Below the pieces are notes generated by a model that did no database searches, was not told the origin of the DNA, and worked only from the letters and a program-made list of their open reading frames with translations. A DNA stretch of 64,000 nucleotides from Rhizobacter sp. SG703 (lineage in GTDB: Bacteria > Pseudomonadota > Gammaproteobacteria > Burkholderiales > Burkholderiaceae_C): NCBI RefSeq assembly GCF_012275445.1, contig NZ_JAAZQK010000010.1, forward strand, positions 124,001 to 188,000. Direction: 5' to 3'. Made by a program: the position numbers and the translations under genes. The first letter of the stretch is position 1. Each line of letters begins with the position of its first letter. This document shows positions 17,269-26,569 of this stretch, piece after piece.

Positions 17269-19575
17269 TCAGTGCATGAAGCCGATCCCGCGGCGCTGCC
17301 GAACCTCGGGTTTCACGCGGTGTTCCGATTCAAGCTGGGACAGGAATTCGGCCGGAGTGAACGCTTCCCCCAGCACGTCGATCTGGCGCCGCACCGCGGC
17401 GAAATCGCCGGGGGCCAGCAGGTCCAGCAGCGCCAGCCGGCCGCGCTGCTCGTCATCCAGCAATGTCGCGTCGCCGCCCAGCGCCTCGGCAATGAACATG
17501 CGCTCGCGCTGCGCCGCGGTCAGCGGCAGGAACCGGATCTTGAACGTGAAGCGGCGCAGCGCCGCCTCGTCGAGCTCGTCGAACAGGTTGGTCGTGCAGA
17601 TGAAGACGCCACTGAAGCGCTCCATGCCCTGCAGCATCTCGTTGACCTCGCTGAGCTCGTAGTTGCGCTCGGCCATGCGGCGGCTGCGCAGGAAGCTGTC
17701 GGCCTCGTCGAGCAACAGCACCGCCTGCTCGGCCTGCGCCTCGTCGAACATGCGCGCCATGTTCTGCTCGGTCTCGCCGACGAACTTGCTGACGATGTCG
17801 GAGGCCTGGCGGATCAGCAGCGGGCGCTGCAGCTGCTGCGCGATGTGCTCGGCCAGCGCGGTCTTGCCGGTGCCCGGCGGCCCGTGGAAGCACAGTGTGC
17901 CGTGGCCCTTGCGGCGCAGCGCCTCGATGATGCGGGCCAGCTCGAAGCGCGATTCGGTGTGGACGAGGTCGAGGTCGTACGTGGTGACGACATGGCGCGC
18001 GCCGCGGCCCGGGAGGCCGTTGCCGAGCGCCTTGTCGGCATGCCCCAGCTGGCGCTCGATCAGCGATTCGATGGCCGGCCCATCGGCGTCCTCGGCGGCA
18101 AGCCGCGCGAACTTCACCGCGGTGCGCACCTGCGCCGGCGTCAGCCCGCGCCGCTCGGCCAGCCGCGCCGCGAAGCCGCCGGACACCGGCACGTCGACCA
18201 GCGCGCGCGTCACCAGCGCCTCGCGCGCGCCCGGCGGCGGCGATTTCAGTTCGAGGTGGTACTGGAAGCGGCGGCGGAATGCCGGGTCGATCTGCTCGAT
18301 GCGGTTGGTGACCCAGATCACCGGCACCGGGTTGGTCTCGAGGATCTGGTTGACCCAGGCCTTGCCGCTGACGCTGCCCGAGACGACGCCATCGCCGGTG
18401 TCCATGCGCGCCATCAGCTGCGCGGCATCGGTGGAGACCGGCGGGAACACGTCCTCGACCTCGTCGAACAGCAGCGCGACCCGGTTCCCGCCCTTCAGGA
18501 ACACCTGGCTGATCTGCAGCGAGCGGTAGCGGTCGCGGCCCGACAGCGAGTTGCCGTCGCGGTCGGCGTACTCCACCTCGTAGAGCTCCAGCCCCGCGGC
18601 CTGCGCCGCCACCTTGGCGAGCTCGGTCTTGCCGGTGCCGGGCGGGCCGTACAGCAGCACGTTGACGCCGGCCGCCTTGCGCGCGACCGCATTGCGCAGC
18701 AGCGCGGTCAGCACGCGCTGGTCGTCGCCGACGTAATGGAAGTCGCCGGCCTGCAGCTCGCTGCGGGTGGCCGGCCGGGTGAACACCGCCATCAGGTCGG
18801 ACGGGCCGGCGTAGTGCCGCATCAGCACCGGCGGCAGCTGCTCGCTGACCTTCATCAGGTCGGCCAGGTCGGTGATGTTGTGCTCGGAGATCAGGTTCTC
18901 GACCATGCCGATGCGCTCGAGGCGCGAGCCGGCGCGCAGCGCCTCGGCGACGTCCTGCTCGTTGACGCCGGCCACCGCGGCGATCGCGGCATAGGCCTCC
19001 TGCGCGTTCGAAACCTTGAACTCGACCAGCAGCCCGCGCAGGTCGCGCTGGTAGCGCGCGAGCGTGCCGTACAGCAGCAGCGCGCGCTCGGCCGGGTTCA
19101 GCTGCAGCAGGCCGGCCAGCGCGTCGATGTTCTTCTGGACCAGCGTCGACTCCTTCTTCAGGCTGCGGTCGAGCCAGTCGGCGGTGGCGCCGAGCACCGC
19201 GAGCAGGTCCTTCGGCGCGTCCTTGATGTACTCGTCGACGTAGAAGAACAGCGTGCCTTCTTCGTACGGACCGCGCCATGCGCCGTGGCGCGCCATGAAG
19301 GCCTCGTCGGCCAGCGCCTCGTGGCCGCGCCAGTGCTCGTTGCCCTTGCAGCGGGTCTTCAGGAAATCGCGCAGCCGCGCGAGCACGCTGGCCGGCCACA
19401 CCAGGTGGCGCCCGGTCAGCGACAGCAGGCTGTTCCAGTCGCGCCGCAGGTTGAAGCGCCCGGCGTGCCGCACCGTGAGCGTCAGCACGAACTGCGAGCA
19501 CATGCGGTCGAGCACCGGCGCCTCTTTGAGGCCGGGCGACAGCAGCATGCGTGCATCGAGCTGGCGGGATGCCAT
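17269..19575 (-). CDS. Tandem AAA+ ATPase
   Basis: A 768-residue protein with an N-terminal region of about 300 residues that I do not recognise, then two AAA+ modules. The first has LLYGPPGTGKTELAK and ALLFDEVEDVF; the second has CFHGPPGTGKTALAE and AVLLLDEADSF, followed by ICTTNLFDELDEAALRRF. Both Walker motifs look intact in each module, and arginine-finger-like arginines follow. ATG at 19575 has a strong ribosome site (AGGAGG, four bases away). It is likely a remodelling ATPase of unknown target. It is not ClpA/B or FtsH, as the diagnostic extra domains are missing. Confidence 0.85.
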   Translation of the reverse strand: MASRQLDARMLLSPGLKEAPVLDRMCSQFVLTLTVRHAGRFNLRRDWNSLLSLTGRHLVWPASVLARLRDFLKTRCKGNEHWRGHEALADEAFMARHGAWRGPYEEGTLFFYVDEYIKDAPKDLLAVLGATADWLDRSLKKESTLVQKNIDALAGLLQLNPAERALLLYGTLARYQRDLRGLLVEFKVSNAQEAYAAIAAVAGVNEQDVAEALRAGSRLERIGMVENLISEHNITDLADLMKVSEQLPPVLMRHYAGPSDLMAVFTRPATRSELQAGDFHYVGDDQRVLTALLRNAVARKAAGVNVLLYGPPGTGKTELAKVAAQAAGLELYEVEYADRDGNSLSGRDRYRSLQISQVFLKGGNRVALLFDEVEDVFPPVSTDAAQLMARMDTGDGVVSGSVSGKAWVNQILETNPVPVIWVTNRIEQIDPAFRRRFQYHLELKSPPPGAREALVTRALVDVPVSGGFAARLAERRGLTPAQVRTAVKFARLAAEDADGPAIESLIERQLGHADKALGNGLPGRGARHVVTTYDLDLVHTESRFELARIIEALRRKGHGTLCFHGPPGTGKTALAEHIAQQLQRPLLIRQASDIVSKFVGETEQNMARMFDEAQAEQAVLLLDEADSFLRSRRMAERNYELSEVNEMLQGMERFSGVFICTTNLFDELDEAALRRFTFKIRFLPLTAAQRERMFIAEALGGDATLLDDEQRGRLALLDLLAPGDFAAVRRQIDVLGEAFTPAEFLSQLESEHRVKPEVRQRRGIGFMH

Positions 19576-19677
19576 GGGTCCTCCTGCGGTGCGGGCGATC
19601 TTGGCGCAGCCCGCGCCGGGCGGCAAGCCCAACCGCCGGAAGAGGGGACCGGCTTTACAAATCTGTCAGCGAATCGC

Positions 19678-19950
19678 CTAGTGGAGGACGAGCGGGTGTT
19701 GCATCAACGGCGAGAAACGCTCGAGGAAGTCGTCCATCTCCTCTTCGGTGGGCGAGCTTTCGATCAACGCCTCGACGCCCTGCTTGAAGCTTTCGGCCAG
19801 CGCCCCTTCGATGAAGATCTCCTTGCGGGCGAACTTGTCGACGATCTCGTAGCCGCCGCGCATCAGCGATTCTTCGCGCACCGCGCTCGCGCCCTGCGTG
19901 TTGTCGAACTGCACCACGACGAAGTTGTCCGAGTTGTAGAGCATGTGCAT
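19678..19950 (-). CDS. DUF3567 domain protein
   Basis: A 90-residue acidic protein starting MHMLYNSDNFVVVQFD, the signature of DUF3567, a family found mainly in Burkholderiales. It has no signal peptide or membrane helix, and ends in an acidic helix (SSPTEEEMDDFLERF). ATG at 19950 has a ribosome site (GGAGG) nine bases upstream; the earlier ATG at 19968 overlaps that site and is unlikely. The function is unknown; wide conservation in the order suggests a housekeeping role. Confidence 0.88.
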   Translation of the reverse strand: MHMLYNSDNFVVVQFDNTQGASAVREESLMRGGYEIVDKFARKEIFIEGALAESFKQGVEALIESSPTEEEMDDFLERFSPLMQHPLVLH

Positions 19951-20019
19951 GGAAGGCTCCTCCTTCAAGGGCAGGTGGTGGGGCAGGGCCGGTTTTTCAA
20001 GTCGCGCCCCAGGTGCGGG

Positions 20020-21102
20020 TCAGGAGGCGATCTGCATCTCTTGCAGGATCAGGTCGAGCACGTCGCTCGTGCCATCGCTGCTTTGCCGGTAGCGCACCGG
20101 CAGGTAGTGGCGGGCCGGATCGAGCCACACCTCGATGCGCGTGTCGTGCGGCTTGCGCGGTTCGCGCACGAAGCGCCATGCCGGCGTCGGCTGGTCCTGC
20201 AGGCTCAGCGTCTGCAGGCCTTGCCCGACGAAGTGCCAGACCTCGCCTTCGCCCTTGGCCCCGGCCACGAAGAACGACAGCCGCTCGCCGGCGGCAGGCG
20301 GCGCGCCGCGGGCGTTCAGCACCGCGCCGAGCTGGATCATCCAGCTGAGGCGGTCCTGCGCGCCGGCGAGCAGCGGGTATTCGGTGCTCGGGCCGGAGAA
20401 CGTGATCTTGCCGGCCTCGCGCTGGAAATTGGCGGCCTGCAGCGACTTGCCGCGGCGCTCGTCGGTGAAGCGCAGCGGCGCGATGCCGGCCTTGTCGACC
20501 CGCCCCTGGCTGGCCCAGGTGAAGACGCGGAAGCCGGCGACGCTGCCCTCGAGGCGCACCTGGTACTGGCCCTGCGCGCTCAGGTTCTGCCATTGCAACT
20601 CGCTGCGCCCGCTGAAGCCGCTGCGGCGCAGGTCGAAGCGCAGCAGCGCGGACGGCGGCAACCGGGTCGGGTAGACCGGCGCGGTCTCGGCCTCGTTGGC
20701 CGCGGCGGTCGTCACCGACGAGGCCGCCGGGGCCGCGGCCACCAGCGTCGGCGCGTCGGATGGCTGCAGTTCCTCGGCGGGTGCCGGTGCGGCAGCGCGG
20801 CGCGGCGCGGCCGGCGCTGGAACGGCCACGGCGGCAACCGTTGCCGCAACCGTTGCCACGGCCGGCGCCGCGGCGGGGACCGACGCTACCGTGCGCACCT
20901 GCATCGCCGACACCACCAGGTCGGAACGCCGGGCCGGCGCGTTGCCTGCGACGCCCTGCCAGGCGGCGGCATGCATCAGCAGCACGAGGGACAGGGCGGT
21001 GAGCGGGGGCAGGATTCGCAATGGAGGCGGGGCGACAGGTGCCGGTGGGTGACAGGAAACAGGTGGGGACCGTTCGGGCATCGACAATACGGCAAATCGC
21101 AT
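20020..21102 (-). CDS. DUF3108 domain protein, membrane-anchored
   Basis: A 360-residue protein with one N-terminal transmembrane or signal segment (about 33-50), a long Ala/Pro/Val-rich linker (about 70-140) and a C-terminal DUF3108 domain of beta structure (DVLDLILQEM at the end, EVWLDPARHYLPVRYR before it). The start at 21102 is set by GGAGGT six bases upstream. DUF3108 proteins are periplasmic with unknown role. The linker is long enough to span much of the periplasm, somewhat TonB-like, but no TonB C-terminal domain is present. Confidence 0.8.
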   Translation of the reverse strand: MRFAVLSMPERSPPVSCHPPAPVAPPPLRILPPLTALSLVLLMHAAAWQGVAGNAPARRSDLVVSAMQVRTVASVPAAAPAVATVAATVAAVAVPAPAAPRRAAAPAPAEELQPSDAPTLVAAAPAASSVTTAAANEAETAPVYPTRLPPSALLRFDLRRSGFSGRSELQWQNLSAQGQYQVRLEGSVAGFRVFTWASQGRVDKAGIAPLRFTDERRGKSLQAANFQREAGKITFSGPSTEYPLLAGAQDRLSWMIQLGAVLNARGAPPAAGERLSFFVAGAKGEGEVWHFVGQGLQTLSLQDQPTPAWRFVREPRKPHDTRIEVWLDPARHYLPVRYRQSSDGTSDVLDLILQEMQIAS

Positions 21103-21148
21103 GCCTTGACCTCCGATTCACCGATTCTCCCGATCCTACGGACACCCG

Positions 21149-22153
21149 ATGAAACTCGCCACCTACAAGGACGGCTCGCGCGACGGCCAGCTCGTCGTCG
21201 TCTCCCGCGACCTCGGCACCGCCCACTACGCCACCGGCATCGCCACCCGGCTGCAGCAGGTGCTGGACGACTGGAACTTCCTGTCGCCGCAGCTCGAAGA
21301 CCTGTTCGTCACGCTGAACCACGGCAAGGCGCGCCATGCGTTCCCGTTCGACCCGAAGCTGTGCGCCGCGCCGCTGCCGCGCGCCTACCAGTGGGCCGAC
21401 GGCTCGGCCTTCATCAACCACGTCGAGCTGGTGCGCAAGGCGCGCAATGCCGAGGTGCCGGAGAGCTTCTACACCGACCCGCTGATGTACCAGGGTGGCA
21501 GCGACGACTTCATCGGCGCCTGCGACGACATCGTCGTGCCGAGCGAGAAGATGGGCATCGACTTCGAGGCCGAGGTCGCGGTGGTCACCGGCGACGTGCC
21601 GATGGGCAGCACGCCGGAGCAGGCGCTGGAGGGCGTGCGGCTGCTGATGCTGGCGAACGACGTGTCGCTGCGCCAGCTGATCCCGGCCGAGCTGGCCAAG
21701 GGTTTCGGCTTCTTCCAGAGCAAGCCGGCCACGGCGTTCAGCCCGGTCGCGGTGACGCCCGACGAACTCGGCGGCGCGTGGAAGGGCGGCCGCGTGCACC
21801 TGCCGCTGCAGAGCACCTGGAACGGCAGGAAGGTCGGGCTGTGCGATGCCGGCGACGAGATGACCTTCCACTTCGGCCAGCTGATCGCCCACATCTGCAA
21901 GACGCGCAACGTGCGCGCCGGCAGCATCGTCGGCAGCGGCACCGTGAGCAACAAGGACTGGTCCCGCGGCTACAGCTGCATCGCCGAGAAGCGCGCGATC
22001 GAAACCATCGAGAGCGGCGAGCCGAAGACCGGGTTCATGCAGTTCGGCGACACGATCCGCATCGAGATGAAGGGCCCCGACGGCCAGTCGCTGTTCGGCG
22101 CGATCGACCAGCAGGTGCGGCAAGGCGGCGCAGCGCCCAACGAGGCAAGTTGA
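21149..22153 (+). CDS. Fumarylacetoacetate hydrolase (FAH) family protein
   Basis: A 334-residue enzyme of the FAH superfamily. The metal-binding pattern is visible: FEAEVAVV (Glu pair around residue 135), then NDVSLR and FQSKPATAFSP. The C-terminal part has IVGSGTVSN and GDTIRIEM. These enzymes cleave C-C bonds or hydrolyse 2,4-diketo acids using Mg or Ca. It resembles the full-length bacterial form in aromatic or sugar-acid degradation. No pathway neighbour is present, so the substrate cannot be assigned. Confidence 0.85.
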   Translation: MKLATYKDGSRDGQLVVVSRDLGTAHYATGIATRLQQVLDDWNFLSPQLEDLFVTLNHGKARHAFPFDPKLCAAPLPRAYQWADGSAFINHVELVRKARNAEVPESFYTDPLMYQGGSDDFIGACDDIVVPSEKMGIDFEAEVAVVTGDVPMGSTPEQALEGVRLLMLANDVSLRQLIPAELAKGFGFFQSKPATAFSPVAVTPDELGGAWKGGRVHLPLQSTWNGRKVGLCDAGDEMTFHFGQLIAHICKTRNVRAGSIVGSGTVSNKDWSRGYSCIAEKRAIETIESGEPKTGFMQFGDTIRIEMKGPDGQSLFGAIDQQVRQGGAAPNEAS

Positions 22154-22165
22154 TGGGCTCTCCAC

Positions 22166-22255
22166 CCGTTCGCCCTGAGCCTGTCGAAGGGTTGCTGCCG
22201 AAGCGTGACCCCCGATCGTCCTGAGCTTGTCGAAGGACAGGCTCAGCCCGAACGG
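22166..22255. repeat. Dispersed palindromic repeat, two copies facing each other
   Basis: Copy one is at 22166-22190 (core CCTGAGCCTGTCGAAGG). Copy two at 22220-22255 contains both a forward core and its inverse (GAGCTTGTC, GAAG loop, GACAGGCTC), making a nine-base stem with one G-T pair. The same core reappears at 41654-41678. This is the TTCGACAGGCTCAGCCCGAA type of intergenic repeat seen in many GC-rich proteobacteria. Here it lies between two converging genes and could act as a bidirectional terminator. Confidence 0.8.
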
Positions 22256-22262
22256 TGATGTC

Positions 22263-22676
22263 TCAGTGGTCGTAGACGCCGTCCAGCGACCGGAAGCCCT
22301 TGACCTCGATCGGGTTGCCCGACGGATCGCGGAAGAACATCGTCCACTGCTCGCCCGGCTGGTTCTCGAAGCGCACGCCGGGCGGCAGCACGAACGCGGT
22401 GCCTGCCGCCTGCAGGCGCTGCGCGAGCGCCTGCCAGTCGGGCAGCTCCAGCACCACGCCGAGGTGCGGCATCGGCACCAGGTGGGCGCCGACGCGGCCG
22501 GTGTCCGTGGTCGCGAACGGTTCGCCCAGGTGCAGCGAGAGCTGGTGGCCGAAGAAGTCGAAGTCGACCCAGCTGTCGGTGCTGCGGCCCTCGCGGCAGC
22601 CGAGCACGCCGCCGTAGAAGCGGCGCGCGGCATCGAGGTCGGTGACGTGGAAGGCGAGGTGAAACAGGCTGCGCAT
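22263..22676 (-). CDS. VOC-family (glyoxalase/dioxygenase fold) protein
   Basis: A 137-residue protein with two beta-alpha-beta-beta-beta units: LFHLAFHVTDLDAARRFYGG at the start and MFFRDPSGNPIEVKGF near the end. The metal ligand pattern His (AFHV), His (HLGVVLEL) and Glu (PIEVKG) is present. Members include glyoxalases, dioxygenases and fosfomycin-type thiol transferases. The DFDFFGHQLSLHLGE motif fits a subgroup of small lactoylglutathione-lyase-like proteins. The gene starts 41 bases from the divergent GumN gene. Confidence 0.88.
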   Translation of the reverse strand: MRSLFHLAFHVTDLDAARRFYGGVLGCREGRSTDSWVDFDFFGHQLSLHLGEPFATTDTGRVGAHLVPMPHLGVVLELPDWQALAQRLQAAGTAFVLPPGVRFENQPGEQWTMFFRDPSGNPIEVKGFRSLDGVYDH

Positions 22677-22717
22677 CGTGCCGCGGATTGTGGCGCAGCT
22701 TGGCTACAGTGCAGTCC

Positions 22718-23698
22718 ATGATGCCTTCCACCCTTGCCCTCGCGCGCCGGCTGATGGCCGCCCTCCCGCTGCTGTGGTTCGCCACCACCGCGCCTGCGCA
22801 GGACGCCGACGCCGCCTGCGCCCGGCAGGCCGCCGCCCAGGCGGCGCGCGCGCTGAAGGCGCAGTCCGAGCCCGGCGGCGCGCGCGACCGCGGCTTCCTG
22901 TGGCGCATCAGCAAGGGCGGCCACGATTCCTGGCTGTACGGCACGATGCACGTCGCGCGGCCCGACTGGGTGATCCCCGGGCCGGCCGTCGCGGCCGCGC
23001 TGCGCGAGAGCGAACGCATCGCGCTCGAACTCGACGTGACCGATGCCGACATCGCGCGGCGGCTCGGCGCCGCGCAGGGACCGGGCGGCGGCGAGCCGCT
23101 GCCGCAGGCGCTGGAGCAACGCCTGCAGGGCCAGGCCCGCGCAGCCTGCATTCCCGATGCGATCAGCCAGTCGCTGAGCCCGGTGCTGCTGGCGCTGAAC
23201 CTGGCGGTCACCGCCGGCCGCGCCGACGGGCTGGACCCGGCCTACGGCATCGACGCGTTCATCGCGCTGCTCGGGCACCAGCTGGGCAAGCAGGTGGTGT
23301 CGCTGGAGACGCCGGAGATGCAGCTCGAGATGCTGACCGGCGGCACGCCGGAAGAACGCGTCGAGATGATCGACCGCACGCTGGCCGACCTGGAGAAGGG
23401 GCAGACGCGGCGCATGCTGAAGCGCATCGCCGACGTCTGGTCGGGCAGCAGGCTCGACGAGCTGGAACGCTACGCGAGCTGGTGCGACTGCATGAAGACC
23501 GCCGACGACCGGCGCGACATGAAGCGCATGCTCGACGAGCGCAACCCGGCGATGGCCGAGCAGGTCGCGGCCTGGCACGACGGCGGCGAACGGGTGTTCG
23601 CCGCCGTCGGCAGCCTGCACATGATCGGGCCGCAGGGCCTCCCGGCGCTGCTCAAGGCCCGCGGCTACCGCGTCGAGCGCATCGTCTTCAAACGTTGA
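22718..23698 (+). CDS. TraB/GumN family protein
   Basis: A 326-residue exported protein with signal peptide ending near AQDADA. The family motifs are intact: SWLYGTMHVARPDW early (GTxH) and FAAVGSLHMIGPQGL near the C-terminus (GxxH), with a conserved Glu in LELDVTD. TraB/GumN proteins are related to TIKI metalloproteases, so peptidase activity is possible. Start chosen at the ATG at 22718, just before the signal. A palindromic repeat begins five bases after the stop. Confidence 0.85.
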   Translation: MMPSTLALARRLMAALPLLWFATTAPAQDADAACARQAAAQAARALKAQSEPGGARDRGFLWRISKGGHDSWLYGTMHVARPDWVIPGPAVAAALRESERIALELDVTDADIARRLGAAQGPGGGEPLPQALEQRLQGQARAACIPDAISQSLSPVLLALNLAVTAGRADGLDPAYGIDAFIALLGHQLGKQVVSLETPEMQLEMLTGGTPEERVEMIDRTLADLEKGQTRRMLKRIADVWSGSRLDELERYASWCDCMKTADDRRDMKRMLDERNPAMAEQVAAWHDGGERVFAAVGSLHMIGPQGLPALLKARGYRVERIVFKR

Positions 23699-23703
23699 GA
23701 GCC

Positions 23704-23765
23704 GTGGCCCGGATGCCGATCCGGGAGCGGTGCAACGAATGCCCCCGGATCGGCATCCGGGCCAC
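23704..23765. repeat. Long perfect inverted repeat (22-base arms)
   Basis: The arm at 23704-23725 (core CCCGGATGCCGATCCGGG) is perfectly complementary to 23744-23765, with an 18-base loop. Each arm itself contains the palindrome-like unit CCCGGAT-n4-ATCCGGG. It lies between the ends of the converging GumN and subtilase genes and could terminate both. A single copy of the unit occurs at 29461-29478. Confidence 0.85.
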
Positions 23766-23786
23766 GAACTCAACGCCGGTTCAGGC

Positions 23787-25619
23787 TCAGTTGATCAGCA
23801 AGGTGTACTTGCCGTTCGTCGCGCCGGTGCCGCCGCTGTAGTACAGCACGCGCACGTAGAACGTCGTGCTCGCCCCGCTGTTGGTCGCGGTCGCCGCATC
23901 GACCTGGCCCGTGCTCTTCTCGCTCTTCGCGAGCTGCGTGCCGCTCGCGTTGTAGATGTACAGGTCGTAGTCGGAGCTGGTGTTCGGCGTCAGCGTCGCG
24001 GTCAGCGAGGCACCGCTGGCCACCGTCACCTTGAAGTAATCGGAGTCGCTGCTGTTGGCCATCGTGCCCGACACCAGCGAGTTCCGGTTCACCGCCTGCG
24101 CCGTCGCGAGCGTGTTGTTCGACTCGGTGTCCGTCACCGGCGTCGGCGGGTTCGTGGTGCCGCCCCCTGCCGCATCCACCGCCGCATTGGCATCCACCAG
24201 CCCCGCTCCGCACTGCGAGCAGGTGGCCGGGAACGCACGCGACGACGACTTCAGCAGCGTCTCCACCTGGTCCGGCGTCAGCGACGGGTTCTTCGACAGC
24301 ATCAGCGCCACCACGCCCACCACGTGGGGCGTCGCCATCGACGTGCCCTGGTAGTACTCGTAGATGTCCGAGCCCGGCGTCGTCGCCCCCGAGTTCAGCG
24401 TCGACAGGATGCCGTTCGCCGCGCTCGTGCGCACGTCGCCGCCGGGGGCCGCCACGTCGACGATGCTGCCGTAGTTCGAGTAGTAGGCCCGCCCGCCGCT
24501 GCGGTTCGTGGCCGCCACGGTGATGACGCCGCTGCAGCTCGCCGGCGAGAAGCCGGACGCGTTGGCATTGCTGTTGCCGGCCGCCACCACCACCACCGTG
24601 TTGCGACTGCGCGCGGAGTTGATGGCGTTCTGCGACGTGGTGTCGCAGGCACCGCTGCCGCCGAGCGACATGTTGATCACCCGCGCCGGGTTGGCATTGG
24701 CGGGAATGCCGCTGACCGTGCCGCCCGAGGCCCAGATGATGGCCGCTGCGATGTCCGAGGTGTAGCCGCCGCACTTGCCGAGCACGCGCGCCGGCACCAC
24801 CTTGGCGTTGAATGCCACGCCGGCGACGCCGTTCGCGTTGTTGGTCACCGCCGCGATCGTGCCGGCCACGTGGGTGCCGTGCCAGCTGCTCGATTCGGCC
24901 GGGATGCCGCTGCCGCATTCGCCGGCGGTGATCCAGTCGCCGGGGTCGGACGCATCGCTGTCGCGCCCGCCGCCGTCGTTCGCGGTGGCGGTGTCGGCGA
25001 TGAAGTCGTAGCCCGGCAGGATGTTGGCCGCGAGGTCGGCATGCGGCCGGTAGCCGGTGTCGATCACCGACACCACGACGCCGGTGCCGGTGGACTTGTC
25101 CCACGCGGCCGGCAGCCTCAGCCCGGCGGTGGCCTCGAAGTACTGCCACTGCTGGCCGTACTGCGTGTCGTTCGGCGTGAACATCGCGCGCAGGATGCGG
25201 TCGGGCTCGGCGTACTCGACGTTCGGATCCGACGCCGCGATGTCGCGCGCGATCTGCGCCACGTCGGCCTGCGGCAGCCGGCGGTCGAGCTTCATCACGT
25301 GGGTGTCGAGCGCGCCGATGCGCAACAGCTGCATCTGCACGCCGGCCCGCAGCGCGACATCCTGGGCGCTGCGGTGCAGCACGCTGCGTTCGGCAGTGGA
25401 AGCGGTGGAGGCGGCGCCGGCGGCGCCGCTGCGGTACTTGATGATCAACCGGTCGGTGGGAACGGGGACGTCGGCCTGCGTTACTGCGGTGATGCTCTGG
25501 GCCGCCGCTGCCGCCGGCAGGACGCCGGCATGGGCCGACAGCGCGGTGGCGCCGGTCAGGACCAGCAGGGCTGACAACACCCCGCGCAGAGAGTTTCGAT
25601 GCATGGATCGCTGTGTCAT
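23787..25619 (-). CDS. Secreted S8 subtilisin-like protease with C-terminal PPC domain
   Basis: A 610-residue protease with signal peptide (residues 1-31), an I9-type propeptide (about 50-145, ending DPNVEYAEPD), and an S8 catalytic domain with Asp187 (SVIDTGY), His247 (WHGTHVAG), oxyanion Asn349 (AAGNS) and Ser427 (GTSMATPHV). A Gly/Thr/Pro linker leads to a PPC beta-sandwich (about 515-610; SDSDYFKVTV, SSDYDLYIYN) that is often removed after secretion. The start at 25619 has AAGGGA seven bases upstream. It is likely a broad-specificity extracellular protease. Confidence 0.95.
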   Translation of the reverse strand: MTQRSMHRNSLRGVLSALLVLTGATALSAHAGVLPAAAAAQSITAVTQADVPVPTDRLIIKYRSGAAGAASTASTAERSVLHRSAQDVALRAGVQMQLLRIGALDTHVMKLDRRLPQADVAQIARDIAASDPNVEYAEPDRILRAMFTPNDTQYGQQWQYFEATAGLRLPAAWDKSTGTGVVVSVIDTGYRPHADLAANILPGYDFIADTATANDGGGRDSDASDPGDWITAGECGSGIPAESSSWHGTHVAGTIAAVTNNANGVAGVAFNAKVVPARVLGKCGGYTSDIAAAIIWASGGTVSGIPANANPARVINMSLGGSGACDTTSQNAINSARSRNTVVVVAAGNSNANASGFSPASCSGVITVAATNRSGGRAYYSNYGSIVDVAAPGGDVRTSAANGILSTLNSGATTPGSDIYEYYQGTSMATPHVVGVVALMLSKNPSLTPDQVETLLKSSSRAFPATCSQCGAGLVDANAAVDAAGGGTTNPPTPVTDTESNNTLATAQAVNRNSLVSGTMANSSDSDYFKVTVASGASLTATLTPNTSSDYDLYIYNASGTQLAKSEKSTGQVDAATATNSGASTTFYVRVLYYSGGTGATNGKYTLLIN

Positions 25620-25847
25620 GTTTCATCCCTTGTGAGGTTGGAAGCAAACGCGCCGACAGTCAGCGGCGCCCACGCAGGGTCGGCCAGAAGCCGGGGCCCG
25701 TCAACGCAGATAGCCCTCGACCTGCAAGAGTTGTCAGGTCGAGCGGGTTAGGGGGTTGCGCACGGGGGCTGACCATGATGGATGGAGGCCGAGCGAGGCG
25801 TGCACAATCGCCTGTCGAAAAACAGCAATTGCTTACAAGGAGACACC

Positions 25848-26558
25848 ATGGCCGAGGCCCCGAACTTCACGAAGCTGGTGCCCGGTTTCGACTTCCTGCA
25901 GGGGCTCGTGAAGAACGCCGGCGCGGCGCTGCCGAACATCGGCCAGTGGGTCGCGCCGACGCTGAACCCCGAAGAGCTCGAGAAGCGCATCGAGGAGTTG
26001 CGCACCGTGCAGTTCTGGCTCGAGCAGAACGCCCGCATGCTGGGCGCGACCATCCAGGCGCTCGAGGTGCAGCGCATGACCCTGTCGACGCTGAAGACGA
26101 TGAACGTGCAGATGGAAGACCTGCGCGACTCGCTGACGGTGCGGCCGCCGGCACCGGCCTCGGCACCAGCGTCGGCGGAACCCGCCGAGCCGCCGGCAAC
26201 GCGCAAGCCCGCGGCACGGGCGAACGCGAAGGCGAGTGCCCAGCCCGCCGCGAACCCGGCCGCCGTCGACCCGATGCAATGGTGGGGCGCGCTGACCAAG
26301 CAGTTCACCGAACTGGCCGCCGGCGCGATGAAGGACAGCGCGACCGATGCGGCGCGCAACCTGGCCGGCGCGCTGGTCAAGCAATCGGTCGATGCCGCCG
26401 GGCAAACCCTGAAGCGCGCGGCGACGATGCCCGGCCAGGTGGCCGTCAAGACCGCGAAGGCCGCGGCCGGCGTGGCCGCGAAGACGGTCGCGAAATCGGG
26501 CGCCCGCGCGGCGGCCCGATCGGCCCCGGCCCGCAAGCGCGCCGCGCCGCGCACCTGA
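25848..26558 (+). CDS. phaM: PhaM-type polyhydroxyalkanoate granule protein
   Basis: A 236-residue protein whose N-terminal half carries the PhaM signature (LNPEELEKRIEELRTVQFWL, then ATIQALEVQRMTLSTLK at about 65-81). The C-terminal half is Ala/Pro/Lys-rich and ends AARSAPARKRAAPRT, a histone-H1-like tail. In Ralstonia, PhaM activates PHA synthase and ties granules to the nucleoid; the tail binds DNA. Start at 25848 has AAGGAG five bases upstream. No other PHA gene lies in the window. The 228 bases before it contain divergent leaders only. Confidence 0.85.
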   Translation: MAEAPNFTKLVPGFDFLQGLVKNAGAALPNIGQWVAPTLNPEELEKRIEELRTVQFWLEQNARMLGATIQALEVQRMTLSTLKTMNVQMEDLRDSLTVRPPAPASAPASAEPAEPPATRKPAARANAKASAQPAANPAAVDPMQWWGALTKQFTELAAGAMKDSATDAARNLAGALVKQSVDAAGQTLKRAATMPGQVAVKTAKAAAGVAAKTVAKSGARAAARSAPARKRAAPRT

Positions 26559-26569
26559 GGCGCCACGCG

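Noticed and set aside
15610-22224. A 2204-codon open frame on the plus strand.
   Set aside because: It lies antisense to the cyclic-di-GMP, AAA+ ATPase, DUF3567 and DUF3108 genes and has Arg/Gln/His-rich, non-protein-like composition. Long shadow frames are expected at this GC content.
19997-23773. A 1258-codon minus-strand frame spanning several genes.
   Set aside because: Covers real genes on both strands in a different frame and crosses two repeats; no domain is visible in the unique parts.
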